Origin: Ignavibacterium sp037440165
GTDB taxonomy: Bacteria > Bacteroidota > Ignavibacteria > Ignavibacteriales > Ignavibacteriaceae
Direction: 5' to 3'
Length of the DNA: 64,000 bases
Assembly (NCBI RefSeq): GCF_037440165.1
Contig: NZ_JBBIUQ010000001.1
Span: forward strand, 124,001 to 188,000
The notes beneath the pieces are model-generated. The model was given only the letters and a program-made list of their open reading frames with translations, was not told the origin of the DNA and searched no databases. Of this stretch, positions 54,801-62,995 are shown one piece after another. How positions within the stretch are numbered: the first letter of the stretch is position 1; each line of letters opens with the position of its first letter. Both the position numbers and the translations under genes were made by a program.

Positions 54801-55941
54801 TTCCGACAAAAACACTTTCGCTATTGTTAAGTTCAGTGGTTTTAACATCAAAGTTAAAAACTTTAAGATTTTCTGAAATAAATTTTTCGGTTGATGAATG
54901 AAAATTATACTTTATCGATAGTGAGCTAATTCCGTTTTCGGTGGCAAACCAAATAACTCCTGATTTATCTTTAATCAACTGGTTGATTTGATTATTGATG
55001 ATGCTCTTTGGATTATTTTCGTCCTGAATAAATCTTTTAAAATTTCCCGACTGCATATCTAATCTGACAAGTCCGCCATAAGTTCCGACATATAAAACTA
55101 ATTTTCCATCTTCAATATTTTCTGCAACATCGCTAACACTGCCAGAGAACTGAATTGATGATTCGATCGGAATATTTATCACGGAGATTTTTTTTGAATT
55201 AACATCAATGTTGCTCAAACCGGATGCTTTACAAATCCATAATTTATTTTTTTCAATTTCAGATAATCTTAATTCCCAGATAAGATTGTTACTGATAGAT
55301 TTATCGGAAGAAATAAATTTCACAAATCCTTTTTGTGGTTCTTTTGGATTAAATTCATTCAACCCGAAATAGGTACCAATCCAGATTTTTCCATTTTGAT
55401 CTTCGATAATAGATGTAATAAAGTTATTACTGATTCCATTTATACTGTCAGGATTAAATTCCCAGTGAGCAATTCTTTTACCATCTTTATTAAATTTGAA
55501 CAGACCTTGTTGATAAGTACCAACCCAGACATTTTTTTCACCATCAACATAAATTGCAGTGATAGAATTGTCATTTAATTTTTTCTCTTCAATTTTCCAA
55601 TGAGAAAATTTTCTGGTTTTAATATCAAGTTTATTTATATCTCCGCTTTTTGTTCCGATCCAAATATTTCCGTTATTATCTTGGTATAAACTCCAGATAT
55701 CTTTTGCGGAAATGCTGTTCTTTTTTGGTGATGGACGAAAAACTTTAAACTCATAACCGTCAAATCTGTTTAATCCATCTTCACTGCCAAACCATATAAA
55801 TCCTTGGTTGTCCTGAATTACACAATTGACACTATTATTTGACAATCCGTATTGAACACTGTAATTCCTGAATTCAATACTTTGAGAGTAAAGAATAAAG
55901 TTGATAAATAATAACAACTGAAGCGATTTCTTTAACATCAT
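51808..55941 (-). CDS. Hybrid two-component system (HTCS) regulator with AraC-type output
   Basis: This protein of about 1377 residues joins sensor, kinase and transcription factor. A signal-like segment is followed by two-component-regulator propeller repeats (G-L-S-N-N-S-V-N, I-W-F-G-S-E-D-G-L, about 20-740) and a Y-Y-Y domain ending just before a transmembrane helix at about 806-825. HisKA has N-I-S-H-E-L-R-T-P at about residue 863, and HATPase has G-F-G-I-G-L-S-L. The receiver domain has S-D-I-M-M-P-E-M-D-G at about 1175, and the AraC helix-turn-helix is at the end. The longer frame starts with TTG at 55992; I use the ATG pair at 55941/55938. It probably senses an extracellular carbohydrate-related ligand and activates nearby genes. 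Confidence 0.93.
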   Translation of the reverse strand: MMLKKSLQLLLFINFILYSQSIEFRNYSVQYGLSNNSVNCVIQDNQGFIWFGSEDGLNRFDGYEFKVFRPSPKKNSISAKDIWSLYQDNNGNIWIGTKSGDINKLDIKTRKFSHWKIEEKKLNDNSITAIYVDGEKNVWVGTYQQGLFKFNKDGKRIAHWEFNPDSINGISNNFITSIIEDQNGKIWIGTYFGLNEFNPKEPQKGFVKFISSDKSISNNLIWELRLSEIEKNKLWICKASGLSNIDVNSKKISVINIPIESSIQFSGSVSDVAENIEDGKLVLYVGTYGGLVRLDMQSGNFKRFIQDENNPKSIINNQINQLIKDKSGVIWFATENGISSLSIKYNFHSSTEKFISENLKVFNFDVKTTELNNSESVFVGTSKGLYNFNLKSLSEQKISQVGDLNIWSLLKDNDQLWIGTYGQGLFNFNLKSKQLRKIKIEYPLFQTQAYNFIKSITDDSKGNLYIGTWGGGLIRLEKKTNKIQFWRSDKNLKGSISFNDVWSGLVDKSGRIWLGTNGGGLNYFNPEKNTFVSLTTENSRGHLKSNSILHITESYSSSAGKNDNTILWICHDYGLTKLILKNTTDFSEIDDIILSSKTYTAEDGLTSEVVNSVVEDENGNLWVSTSNGIFTYDKSISRFNRLPYYLERKHLDYSAGASLNFYNKTYLFGSNEGLKIFTASDINPSQFKPKVSISDFQLFNKSLFDDPEQLETVFNNRKINLSYSQNVFSFSFTSTDFNNPGSTKYAFMLKGFDKNWNYTDDRRFVTYTNLNPGEYEFLVKATNSDGVWNDEPTSLMVVVNPPWWRTPWAYAGFILLFLGGILMIRRLELNKAKLLNDLKMKEFEAEKLREVEAMKSRFFANISHELRTPLMLIQGPIEAIIQKASNEVVDLANLASKSSSKLKLLIDQLLELTQLDSAKILVKATKDDIVLFARNIFYEFKSAAEAKEISLKFETEVEQIYCWFDKDILEKILSNLLSNALKFTNRNGLITLSMKVNNIHGAESVIIAVSDTGIGIDENELEKVFDRFYQASDSVKKNYSGFGIGLSLIKEFIDLHRWKIEVKSKKGVGSDFFVTIPLSDGYLDENQKITIKEIIEPDKKTEFKVSQEISTEQIANVIDKQNDKPLILIVEDSEDVRYFISTLLKNEFRLTLAVNGQDAIEKSLEELPDLILSDIMMPEMDGLELCRRLKSDWKTSHIPVILLTAKIATEDKLDGLELGADDYITKPFNPKELIVRIKNLLKQRRLLKEKFSKTLEIKPEEIADKQVDSEFINRAIEIVEKNIYDLNFNTERFAEEMFLSRSQLHRKLNSLTNQSPGEFIRTVKLKKAAALLIEKKLSVTQIALEIGFNSPSHFTKAFKQMFDCLPSEFVAKQTKSR

Positions 55942-56090
55942 ATTGATTAATTTGTGCCAGATAAAGTTATAAAGCTTGCGTAATCTTTCCAACTACTATT
56001 TAATATCTTTAAATAAAAAATTCTTTTTTGAAAATTTGATTTGCAATAATAAATTTTCATATGCATTCTCAAATTAAAAGGAAAAACATT

Positions 56091-56441
56091 ATGGCAGAAC
56101 CACTAATAGGACATGTAGAAATTCCTTCAACTGATCTTGAGCGGTCGAAAGATTTTTATCTTAAAATATTCGGATGGGAATTCAAACCTTTTGGTAAAGG
56201 ATATCTTCTTTTCAATAACCACAAGGGAATTATGGTTGGTTTGAGGCAGGTTGATCAGGTATCAATTGGCGATACAACTGTTTTTCATGTTAACATTCCC
56301 GACATAAATTCAATTCTTGAAAAAGTTAAAACTAACGGCGGTGCAGTTAAAAGAACAAAAACAGTAATTCCTGCAATGGGCTGGTATGCACTGTTTACAG
56401 ATCCCGATGGTAATACAATTGGTTTGTATCAAAAAGGTTAA
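56091..56441 (+). CDS. VOC-family (glyoxalase-like) protein
   Basis: This 116-residue protein has one vicinal-oxygen-chelate fold. It begins with H-V-E-I-P-S-T-D-L-E-R-S-K-D-F-Y, has F-H-V-N-I-P-D-I in the middle and ends A-L-F-T-D-P-D-G-N-T-I-G-L. Such small proteins bind metal or act as dimeric enzymes or binding proteins, and no substrate can be named. ATG 56091 is chosen, with AAAAGGA upstream, over an in-frame ATG at 56061. It is divergent from the HTCS gene and convergent with the M1 peptidase. Confidence 0.88.
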   Translation: MAEPLIGHVEIPSTDLERSKDFYLKIFGWEFKPFGKGYLLFNNHKGIMVGLRQVDQVSIGDTTVFHVNIPDINSILEKVKTNGGAVKRTKTVIPAMGWYALFTDPDGNTIGLYQKG

Positions 56442-56478
56442 TCATATAATTCAGTAATCAGATTGTAAATATCGCAGC

Positions 56479-56498
56479 CGCAAGTTTCAGCTTGCGGT
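56479..56498. repeat. Short palindrome between convergent genes
   Basis: CCGCAAG (56479-56485) and CTTGCGG (56492-56498) form a 7-bp stem with a TTTCAG loop. It may act as a weak bidirectional terminator or be a dispersed repeat. Confidence 0.45.
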
Positions 56499-56578
56499 CA
56501 AATTATTGACAATAAATTTAAATCGTACGATAACTTTCTTAAAAAGTTTTCTAATTTAGTAATTCTCTGAAAAGTTAT

Positions 56579-58576
56579 TTATTTCAGCAAGAGCATCTTT
56601 TTGGTTTCAACGAATGAGTTGGTTATTAATGTGTAGAAATAAATTCCGCTTGATAGTGCAGAAGCATTGAACTCGACTTCATAAACTCCTGCTGGTTTTT
56701 CTTCGTTAACTAATGTTGCTACTTCGTTACCCAGTATATTATAAACTTTTAATGTTACCAAAGTCCCTTCTCCTTTGGTGACGGGATTTAAGGATGAGGC
56801 TGGATTGACAAAACGGATTTTCGTGCTTGGGTTAAAAGGATTCGGATAATTTTGCTCAAGCGAAAAATTTACAGGCAATTTGTTTTCATCTTCAACATCA
56901 ACTGTAACTGATAGATTTTTCAATATGTAATTATTTGGATCAAAGGACATAGAGTTTATCGCACCATAAATAGGGATATTAAATTCCTGATTCTGCTGAT
57001 TATTAAATACTGTAATTAAAGTATCTGATAGCGAAATTCTTGCAACATTAATCTGAATTGGCATTGTGAAAAATGCCGGATTTGAATTTGTAAGCTGATT
57101 GATTGTAACTCTTAAATTCCAGATTGAATCGTTAATTTGATTTTTACTCCAGTCCACATTATATCTTGGATAATTCTCACCATAAATCCATTCCTGAAAA
57201 AAGTAATCCAAATCTATTCCGGAAACACTTTCAGCGATTGACTGAAAATCTTCAGTTACTGCAACGCCATAAGCAACAGAAGGATGATAGGTATAAGTTC
57301 TAAGAATATTATAAAAAGTAGAATCACCCACAACTCCTCTAAGCATATGAAGTATAACAGCACCTTTGGCATAACTTCTCGCATAATTAAAAATACTGTT
57401 GACTGACGAAATATCCTGAACCCAGACAGAACCAACAGCATTTTTCGCAAAGTTCATTTCGTTTGCAATGTAATTATTATAAGCTGCCCTGCCTTGAGTA
57501 GCTTCAATCCAGACTCCTTCTGCATAAGTTGCAAATCCCTCATTAAGCCAGATGTTGTGCCAGTCTTTACAAGTGATTGCATCACCATACCATTGATGAG
57601 CTAGTTCGTGCGAAATAATTCCTTCACCAAATACACCCATTGAAGAACAAGTCTGATGTTCCATTCCACCGCCCCAGCCAAATTGGGCGTGTCCATACTT
57701 TTCATTGATAAACGGATACTCGCCAAAATGCTGCTTAAATACTTCTATCATTTGAGGTGTTTTATCTAAAAGATTTTTCAGCGTTGTGTTGAATGTTTCA
57801 GGATAGATGTAATGTGTTACAGGCATTGAATCTGTCGAACTATAATGATAATAATTAAAATATTCGACATAATCTGTTGCAGCAAGAGAGAGAAGATATT
57901 GAGCGATAGGATAACTCACTTTCCATTTGTATGTCGAAGTTCCGTCACCATTGTTCACAACCTCCTGAAGTAAGCCGTTTGAAATTGCTTTAATCGGATT
58001 AGAAATAGTAAACCAAACATCAGCAGAATCAACTTTATCAGCCGGAGTATCTTTACAAGGCCACCAATCTTTTGAGCCATAAGGTTGGCTCAATGTGTAA
58101 ATTGAAGGTTGTCCACCTGCACGACTTCCAAAAGTGAAACTTCCAAAACCAGTTGACGGTGGAGTGCCGTGATAGTAAACCTGAATTGTAAATCCTTCAC
58201 CAGGATTATAAGTATTATCTAAAGTCACAAAAATTTTATCTGAGCTTCGGGTAAAGGAAACAATATTTCCATTACATAAAACTGAATCAACAGTTAATTG
58301 ATTTACAAGATCGAGATAAATTGAATTGACATTCAGAGTATCAGCTTCAGCTTTAACAATTACTGAACCGGCAACAGTTTGAGTTGTATGCATTATCTTT
58401 AAATCAATTTTGTAATACTTTACATCATAACGAGAATCACCAGGATAATTTACATTTTCATATTTAAGTAATCTTTCAGCTCGCTGCAATTCTGATTTAA
58501 CCCAGAATTTATCCGGACTTTGAGAAAATGTCAAACTACTTATAATAATTACGAAAAAGCTAAAATAAATTTTCAT
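56579..58576 (-). CDS. Secreted M1-family zinc aminopeptidase with T9SS sorting domain
   Basis: This 665-residue protein has a signal peptide (1-18) and an N-terminal beta domain. The M1 catalytic domain has G-G-G-M-E-H-Q at about 303-309 (GAMEN-like), the zinc site H-E-L-A-H-Q-W at about 325-331 and the downstream zinc glutamate L-N-E-G-F-A-T at about 345. A T9SS sorting domain (Y-P-N-P-F-N-P-S-T) ends it. The loop of this sorting domain contains N-P-V-T-K-G-E-G-T-L-V, encoded by a palindrome-like insert at 56757-56779. It would act on extracellular peptides. Confidence 0.93.
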   Translation of the reverse strand: MKIYFSFFVIIISSLTFSQSPDKFWVKSELQRAERLLKYENVNYPGDSRYDVKYYKIDLKIMHTTQTVAGSVIVKAEADTLNVNSIYLDLVNQLTVDSVLCNGNIVSFTRSSDKIFVTLDNTYNPGEGFTIQVYYHGTPPSTGFGSFTFGSRAGGQPSIYTLSQPYGSKDWWPCKDTPADKVDSADVWFTISNPIKAISNGLLQEVVNNGDGTSTYKWKVSYPIAQYLLSLAATDYVEYFNYYHYSSTDSMPVTHYIYPETFNTTLKNLLDKTPQMIEVFKQHFGEYPFINEKYGHAQFGWGGGMEHQTCSSMGVFGEGIISHELAHQWYGDAITCKDWHNIWLNEGFATYAEGVWIEATQGRAAYNNYIANEMNFAKNAVGSVWVQDISSVNSIFNYARSYAKGAVILHMLRGVVGDSTFYNILRTYTYHPSVAYGVAVTEDFQSIAESVSGIDLDYFFQEWIYGENYPRYNVDWSKNQINDSIWNLRVTINQLTNSNPAFFTMPIQINVARISLSDTLITVFNNQQNQEFNIPIYGAINSMSFDPNNYILKNLSVTVDVEDENKLPVNFSLEQNYPNPFNPSTKIRFVNPASSLNPVTKGEGTLVTLKVYNILGNEVATLVNEEKPAGVYEVEFNASALSSGIYFYTLITNSFVETKKMLLLK
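56757..56779. repeat. Palindrome-like insert inside a second T9SS sorting domain
   Basis: ACCAAAG (56757-56763) and CTTTGGT (56773-56779) flank TCCCTTCTC. The neighbouring GGGATTTAAGGATGAGG also resembles common dispersed repeats. The insert is in the same CTD loop as the element at 41488-41518 and is kept in frame. Confidence 0.55.
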
Positions 58577-58655
58577 AAAAATGCCTTAATTATTTTCTTA
58601 ACAAAACTACAAATAAACTTTAATCCAAAAGAAACTAAAATTTTCTGAGAATTTT

Positions 58656-61600
58656 TTATCCCACTTCCTGTATTCTGCAAATTGATTTAAATTCACAGAA
58701 GCCGCAAACTTTCTCTTCTCTTTTTTCAAGTTTGGACAAATGAAAAATTCCTCGTCTTATATTCCCGATATATTTAGGAACAGCTTCTTCAAAAATTTTA
58801 ATCAATTCTTCTGAAGCGAGAATCAAGTCATCATCTGTTAAATTTCTACCTGATAAATTATGAATTACTTTTCTTCCAAATTCTTCTCTGAATATTTTGA
58901 GCGAATAAATTTCAGCTGCTGCAGGTTTAAACTCTCTTTCGAACTCTGCTTTTAACAGCATCCTGGAAGCATACAAGTAAAGTGGAAGTTGCAATGATAT
59001 TGCTGAATTCAAATCATCCTTTGAAGGTTTTCGACCGCCTAACTTATAATCAATTACTTTATATAGATTTTTATTTTCATTCACATCAATTCTGTCAATC
59101 ATTCCACGGAATTTTAAATCGCTGAGTTTAACTTCTGCTGAAAGATTATTTTTTGTTCCAAATGCCAGTTCAAAAAACTTTGGAGTGAACCCTTGTTTTT
59201 CTTTCCGTTCCTCCTCAAGAAATTTATAAAGTATTGAATGTTTTTTATTTCCATTAATTCCAAAAATTTTTTCCTGCTCAAAGAATGAATATGGAGAGGA
59301 AAATTTAATATTCTCGGTTTTTTTTTCTGCGATTGAAAAAATTAGTTTAACAAAATCTGCAAACTCTTCATCGGTGCAGTTTTCTATTTTCTTTTTTTGC
59401 TCTGTGATTGTTTTATAGAAAGTATATAAAATTGAGTGAACAAGACTACCAATTTCAAATGCTTCTATCTCTTCAGTCGGTTCTTCAATTTTTTCAATAA
59501 AAAGTATTCTGCGGAGAAAATACTGAAACGGGCATTTTACATATTCTTCAAGCTGGGTTGCAGAATAAGTTTTTTCAGAAAGCTGTTTTAATTTTTCAAT
59601 AGCTTCAGCATTCAATTCATTATTAAGGTATCCATTATATATGCTCTGAGATGGATTATTTCCGGACTCATCTTCAATTGATTCTGTTAATCTTTCCTCA
59701 TCAATTTTAATTTCTTCTAAAATTCTCCTTGAATCAAATCCGGCTTGAGAAAGTAATTGATTTACTGAATCTGAGTTTATTTCATTAACATTGATGGAGC
59801 TTAATAATTCCTTTTCAGATGCAATAAGTTTATCATATTCAACCGTGTTTTCTTCAATTACCTGAAAAACATTTTTCAATTCTTTTAAAAATGTTGAAGC
59901 AGTATATTTTTTCTTTTCTTCATTTTGAGGAAAAGAGAGGTAAAGGTTTTTTCTTACTGTGCAAAGCGCCTGATAGAAATGATATCGTTCTTCAAGTAAA
60001 TGTTTATATTCTTCTTTTCTGAAGGAGCCGCTTAAAAATATTTCCGGCTGATATCGTGTCGGAAATTCTCCGTCAGTCATCCCTCCGATAAAGAGATAAT
60101 CAAATCTTAAATCACGAATTTCATTTATTGAAGTAATTAAAATTCCTGAATCAATTTTTTCGCGCAGATTATATCGCGCAAACTGTAACGCAGCTTTGAT
60201 ATTTCTGAGATAAAATCCTAAAGTAAATTTATTTTTTTCTCCGACTTCAATTTTCATCAACTCAAAAAGATTATCCAAAGTTTGAACAAAACTCGTGAGA
60301 GCTCTTACATTTTTCTCCGCATAATCACTGTGATCATTTATTGCTTTTGGAATTATGTTAAATCTTATAATTAAATTTTTCAGCCCGGATTGAAATTCTC
60401 TTACATTTAGTTTTTGTTTGAGTGGTTCAAGTATTTCAGCAATCTTCAGAATATCTTCCTTTGCTTTTATGTAATGTTCAGAAGGAAGAAAATTGTTCTC
60501 TTCATCTTGATTTAAATCAGAAATTTCGGCAAGTTTATTATCAATGCTTTCAATCCAATTGTTAAATCCAGATACTATTTTCAGATTGGAAGCAACCAAA
60601 AGCAGATTTGACAAATCAATTCCATCAAGTTCAATCCATTTTCCGCTTAATGTTCTGAAAATATTTTTGTAATAAAAATTATTCTCAACTATTTCAAGCA
60701 AGTTAATTATTGCAATAACAGGTTGTGATTCACTCAAAGCAAATCTATCAGTAAGATTAAATGGAATTCCATATTCACTGAATACATCTCGTATAATTTT
60801 TGAATGTTCTGTAATAAGATTGAATGCAACACAAATTTTTTCAGGTGGAACTGATTCTTCAAACATCAGCTGCTTAATTTTTTTTGCAATCAATTCAATT
60901 TCTTTTTCGGGAGTTGCAGGATTTAGTAAAAAAACTTTTTCATTAGTAATCTCTGATTTATGAATTTCATAATTGAAAAGTCTTGCACGAATTAGAGAAT
61001 AAAAATAAGGCTGCTGTGATTCTGACAAATCTCTGATTTCTTTAAAACCTTTCTGCTCTAATTTTTCAAAACATTCATCAAGATGAGAGAACAATGAAGG
61101 GTTAAATTTGTAGTAATCAAATTGAATGAATAAATCTTCACACAGTAGCGAAATTCGATTAAGCAAATCAATTTCCGGATTACTGAATTCATCAAAACCA
61201 TTAATAAGAATCAGATTTACTTCACTGAAAAGTTCGTGAAAAACTTTTTTGAATTCGGCTGCAGAGAGATTATTCAGGTAGCTGTAAACATCACCGATTT
61301 CATAAAGATTATTTTTCCTGCACTCTTTAAAGTATATTGAATAAATTTTTGCGATATCACTTGCCTTCAGTTTTTCGCTTCCGGTAAGTTTATCAGCCTG
61401 ATTTAACAATACTTCTGGTGAAACTCCGTTTCGTTTGTATTCAGAGATTACATTTTTTATTCTTTCTAAAGTTCCGTAAGGAATTTCATCTTTATAAATT
61501 GAAAAGTACTTGGGTTTAACTTTGCTGAAAGCTCTGTTCAATAACACGATTGCAGTTGCATCATCAAGCAGAAAAAAATCACCTGTGAAAGCAAGCTTGA

Positions 61601-61811
61601 ATAAACTCAAGCTCAAAGTAGAAAGTGTATGAATATGCAGATTAGCAGCAGCTCTTGCCGGAGATAAGCTAATTAATTCTCTTTTTAATGAGCGAACTTT
61701 TCTATTTGTCGGAACAACAATCAGAGTTTCGTTTAGTTTACCGTTTTTAATTTTTTCGTTTAGTAAAAAATCAAGATCGATCTGATTGATATTTTTTTTT
61801 GAAAGAATCAT
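58656..61811 (-). CDS. AddB-like PD-(D/E)XK nuclease with Fe-S cysteines, helicase-like part without Walker A
   Basis: The 1051-residue protein resembles AddB/RexB. An N-terminal region begins T-L-I-V-V-P-T-N-R-K-V-R-S-L, where AddB normally has a Walker A; no G-x4-G-K-S/T is seen. The C-terminal nuclease has a cysteine at about 759 (Y-V-K-C-P-F-Q-Y-F-L), a histidine at about 790 (G-S-L-V-H-S-I-L), G-M-I-D-R-I-D at about 905, V-I-D-Y-K-L-G at about 920 and C-G-F-C-E-F-K-S-I-C at about 1033-1042. The cysteines fit an Fe-S cluster clasp. It overlaps the CYTH gene by 4 nt. A partner AddA is not in the window. Confidence 0.85.
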   Translation of the reverse strand: MILSKKNINQIDLDFLLNEKIKNGKLNETLIVVPTNRKVRSLKRELISLSPARAAANLHIHTLSTLSLSLFKLAFTGDFFLLDDATAIVLLNRAFSKVKPKYFSIYKDEIPYGTLERIKNVISEYKRNGVSPEVLLNQADKLTGSEKLKASDIAKIYSIYFKECRKNNLYEIGDVYSYLNNLSAAEFKKVFHELFSEVNLILINGFDEFSNPEIDLLNRISLLCEDLFIQFDYYKFNPSLFSHLDECFEKLEQKGFKEIRDLSESQQPYFYSLIRARLFNYEIHKSEITNEKVFLLNPATPEKEIELIAKKIKQLMFEESVPPEKICVAFNLITEHSKIIRDVFSEYGIPFNLTDRFALSESQPVIAIINLLEIVENNFYYKNIFRTLSGKWIELDGIDLSNLLLVASNLKIVSGFNNWIESIDNKLAEISDLNQDEENNFLPSEHYIKAKEDILKIAEILEPLKQKLNVREFQSGLKNLIIRFNIIPKAINDHSDYAEKNVRALTSFVQTLDNLFELMKIEVGEKNKFTLGFYLRNIKAALQFARYNLREKIDSGILITSINEIRDLRFDYLFIGGMTDGEFPTRYQPEIFLSGSFRKEEYKHLLEERYHFYQALCTVRKNLYLSFPQNEEKKKYTASTFLKELKNVFQVIEENTVEYDKLIASEKELLSSINVNEINSDSVNQLLSQAGFDSRRILEEIKIDEERLTESIEDESGNNPSQSIYNGYLNNELNAEAIEKLKQLSEKTYSATQLEEYVKCPFQYFLRRILFIEKIEEPTEEIEAFEIGSLVHSILYTFYKTITEQKKKIENCTDEEFADFVKLIFSIAEKKTENIKFSSPYSFFEQEKIFGINGNKKHSILYKFLEEERKEKQGFTPKFFELAFGTKNNLSAEVKLSDLKFRGMIDRIDVNENKNLYKVIDYKLGGRKPSKDDLNSAISLQLPLYLYASRMLLKAEFEREFKPAAAEIYSLKIFREEFGRKVIHNLSGRNLTDDDLILASEELIKIFEEAVPKYIGNIRRGIFHLSKLEKREEKVCGFCEFKSICRIQEVG

Positions 61812-62314
61812 TTACTTTTTTCAATTATTAAATTTCTGTAAGTGGTTCTTAATTCCGGATATTTTTTTAACTCTAATAAATCAACAAGAAAATTAAATCT
61901 CTTTTCTGCATCTCTTAATCCATTAACAACTCGTGTTTCAAGCTCAAGGAAATAACCGAGTTTATAAACTTTATCGAGATGAATCCTGGTATTTTTATAA
62001 ACATATAATTCACGGATTTTTATTACTTCAACGACTCTGTTTAGGAATTTATCTAAAAACTTTTCAGAATTTTTTGTGGTAATATCAAGTAAAAAGTAAT
62101 CAGACCATCGATTTTTGGATTCCTCATTTCGTTGATAGAAAATGAGAGTTTGTTTTCCATTTTCAATTCTCAGTTTCAGCAAGCCGGAAGGTACTTCGTA
62201 GTAAATATCTTTCTGTTGAAGCCTTTCTTTAAAAGAAATTTTATTAACTGATAAAATATTTTTAATCTCTTTATGTGAATTCAGTTTGACCTTTATTTCC
62301 AGATTCTTAGCCAT
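61808..62314 (-). CDS. CYTH-domain protein (class IV adenylate cyclase/triphosphatase-like)
   Basis: This 168-residue protein has the CYTH beta-barrel fold. The start N-L-E-I-K-V-K differs from the classical E-x-E-x-K and matches the E-I-K variant seen in many bacterial class IV cyclase-like members. Charged strands follow (K-D-I-Y-Y-E, L-K-L-R-I-E-N-G, Y-F-L-E-L-E-T). The tunnel would bind a triphosphate and metal. Cyclase, thiamine triphosphatase or polyphosphatase activity cannot be distinguished. Its ATG overlaps the methyltransferase gene by 8 nt, and its end overlaps the AddB-like gene by 4 nt. Confidence 0.85.
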   Translation of the reverse strand: MAKNLEIKVKLNSHKEIKNILSVNKISFKERLQQKDIYYEVPSGLLKLRIENGKQTLIFYQRNEESKNRWSDYFLLDITTKNSEKFLDKFLNRVVEVIKIRELYVYKNTRIHLDKVYKLGYFLELETRVVNGLRDAEKRFNFLVDLLELKKYPELRTTYRNLIIEKSK

Positions 62315-62915
62315 TTGATTTCCTGTAAAGTTGTAATAGTTCTCTTCCCTTTCTTGGTTTAATTGAATTTATATTGTCAGTAGATAAAATAAGTTCAAGT
62401 TTGTCTGAGAATAATTTTGTTGCTTCATCAACATCAATTGCAAAAGGTGGTCCGCCAATTCTTTTTTCTATCGGGAATAAAATGATTGCAAAAATACCTG
62501 TAGGTTTGAGCAACTGAAAAATTTTGTTTGCATATTCTTTTCTTCGTGCAGGATCAATTGCACAGAATGTTACATAATCGAATATAATTTCATAGGATTG
62601 AAAATAATTTTCATCAAGAAGAAAAAAATCGTTTACTAAAAAATTAATTTTTACATTTTCTTTCTTTGCCAATGATTCAGCAAATTGAATTGCGGTTTCG
62701 GAGAAATCTATCGCTGTAACATCAAAATTACTTTTTGCTGCTGCAACTGCATCATAACCATAGCCGCAGCCGGTTATCAATAGTTTACTCTTTTCTTTAA
62801 AATAATCTGATTTAAATAAATCCAGAAATGCAGGTGTTGGCGTTTTTAAATCCCAACCAACGGAATTTATTTTGTATAATGTGTCCCAAAATTCAGCTTT
62901 ATTAACTTCGTTCAT
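62307..62915 (-). CDS. TPMT-like SAM-dependent methyltransferase
   Basis: This 202-residue protein matches the thiopurine S-methyltransferase-like group. The N-terminal motif is F-W-D-T-L-Y with G-W-D-L-K-T-P-T-P. The SAM motif I is L-L-I-T-G-C-G-Y-G-Y-D-A, followed by D-V-T-A-I-D-F-S-E-T-A-I. A conserved aromatic-rich C-terminal part includes I-G-G-P-P-F. TPMT-like enzymes methylate sulfur, selenium or tellurium compounds or halides, but the substrate is unknown. First gene of a three-gene overlapping unit. Confidence 0.9.
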   Translation of the reverse strand: MNEVNKAEFWDTLYKINSVGWDLKTPTPAFLDLFKSDYFKEKSKLLITGCGYGYDAVAAAKSNFDVTAIDFSETAIQFAESLAKKENVKINFLVNDFFLLDENYFQSYEIIFDYVTFCAIDPARRKEYANKIFQLLKPTGIFAIILFPIEKRIGGPPFAIDVDEATKLFSDKLELILSTDNINSIKPRKGRELLQLYRKSNG

Positions 62916-62940
62916 ACAAAAAAGAATATAAAATTATACA

Positions 62941-62970
62941 TTGTTATTTTTAATCAGATAAGTATTTTTC
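62941..62970 (+). promoter_or_regulatory. Predicted promoter of the barrel protein gene
   Basis: TTG at 62941-62943, 19 nt, then TATTTTTC at 62963-62970 (one mismatch to TAnnTTTG). The start codon is 25 nt farther. Confidence 0.5.
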
Positions 62971-62995
62971 GAACAGTAAATAATAGAAAAATTTT

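Noticed and set aside
41296..55992. A polysaccharide-utilisation locus (PUL).
   Set aside because: An HTCS is present, but no SusC/SusD pair and no clear glycosidase lie nearby; the targets appear to be surface structural proteins.
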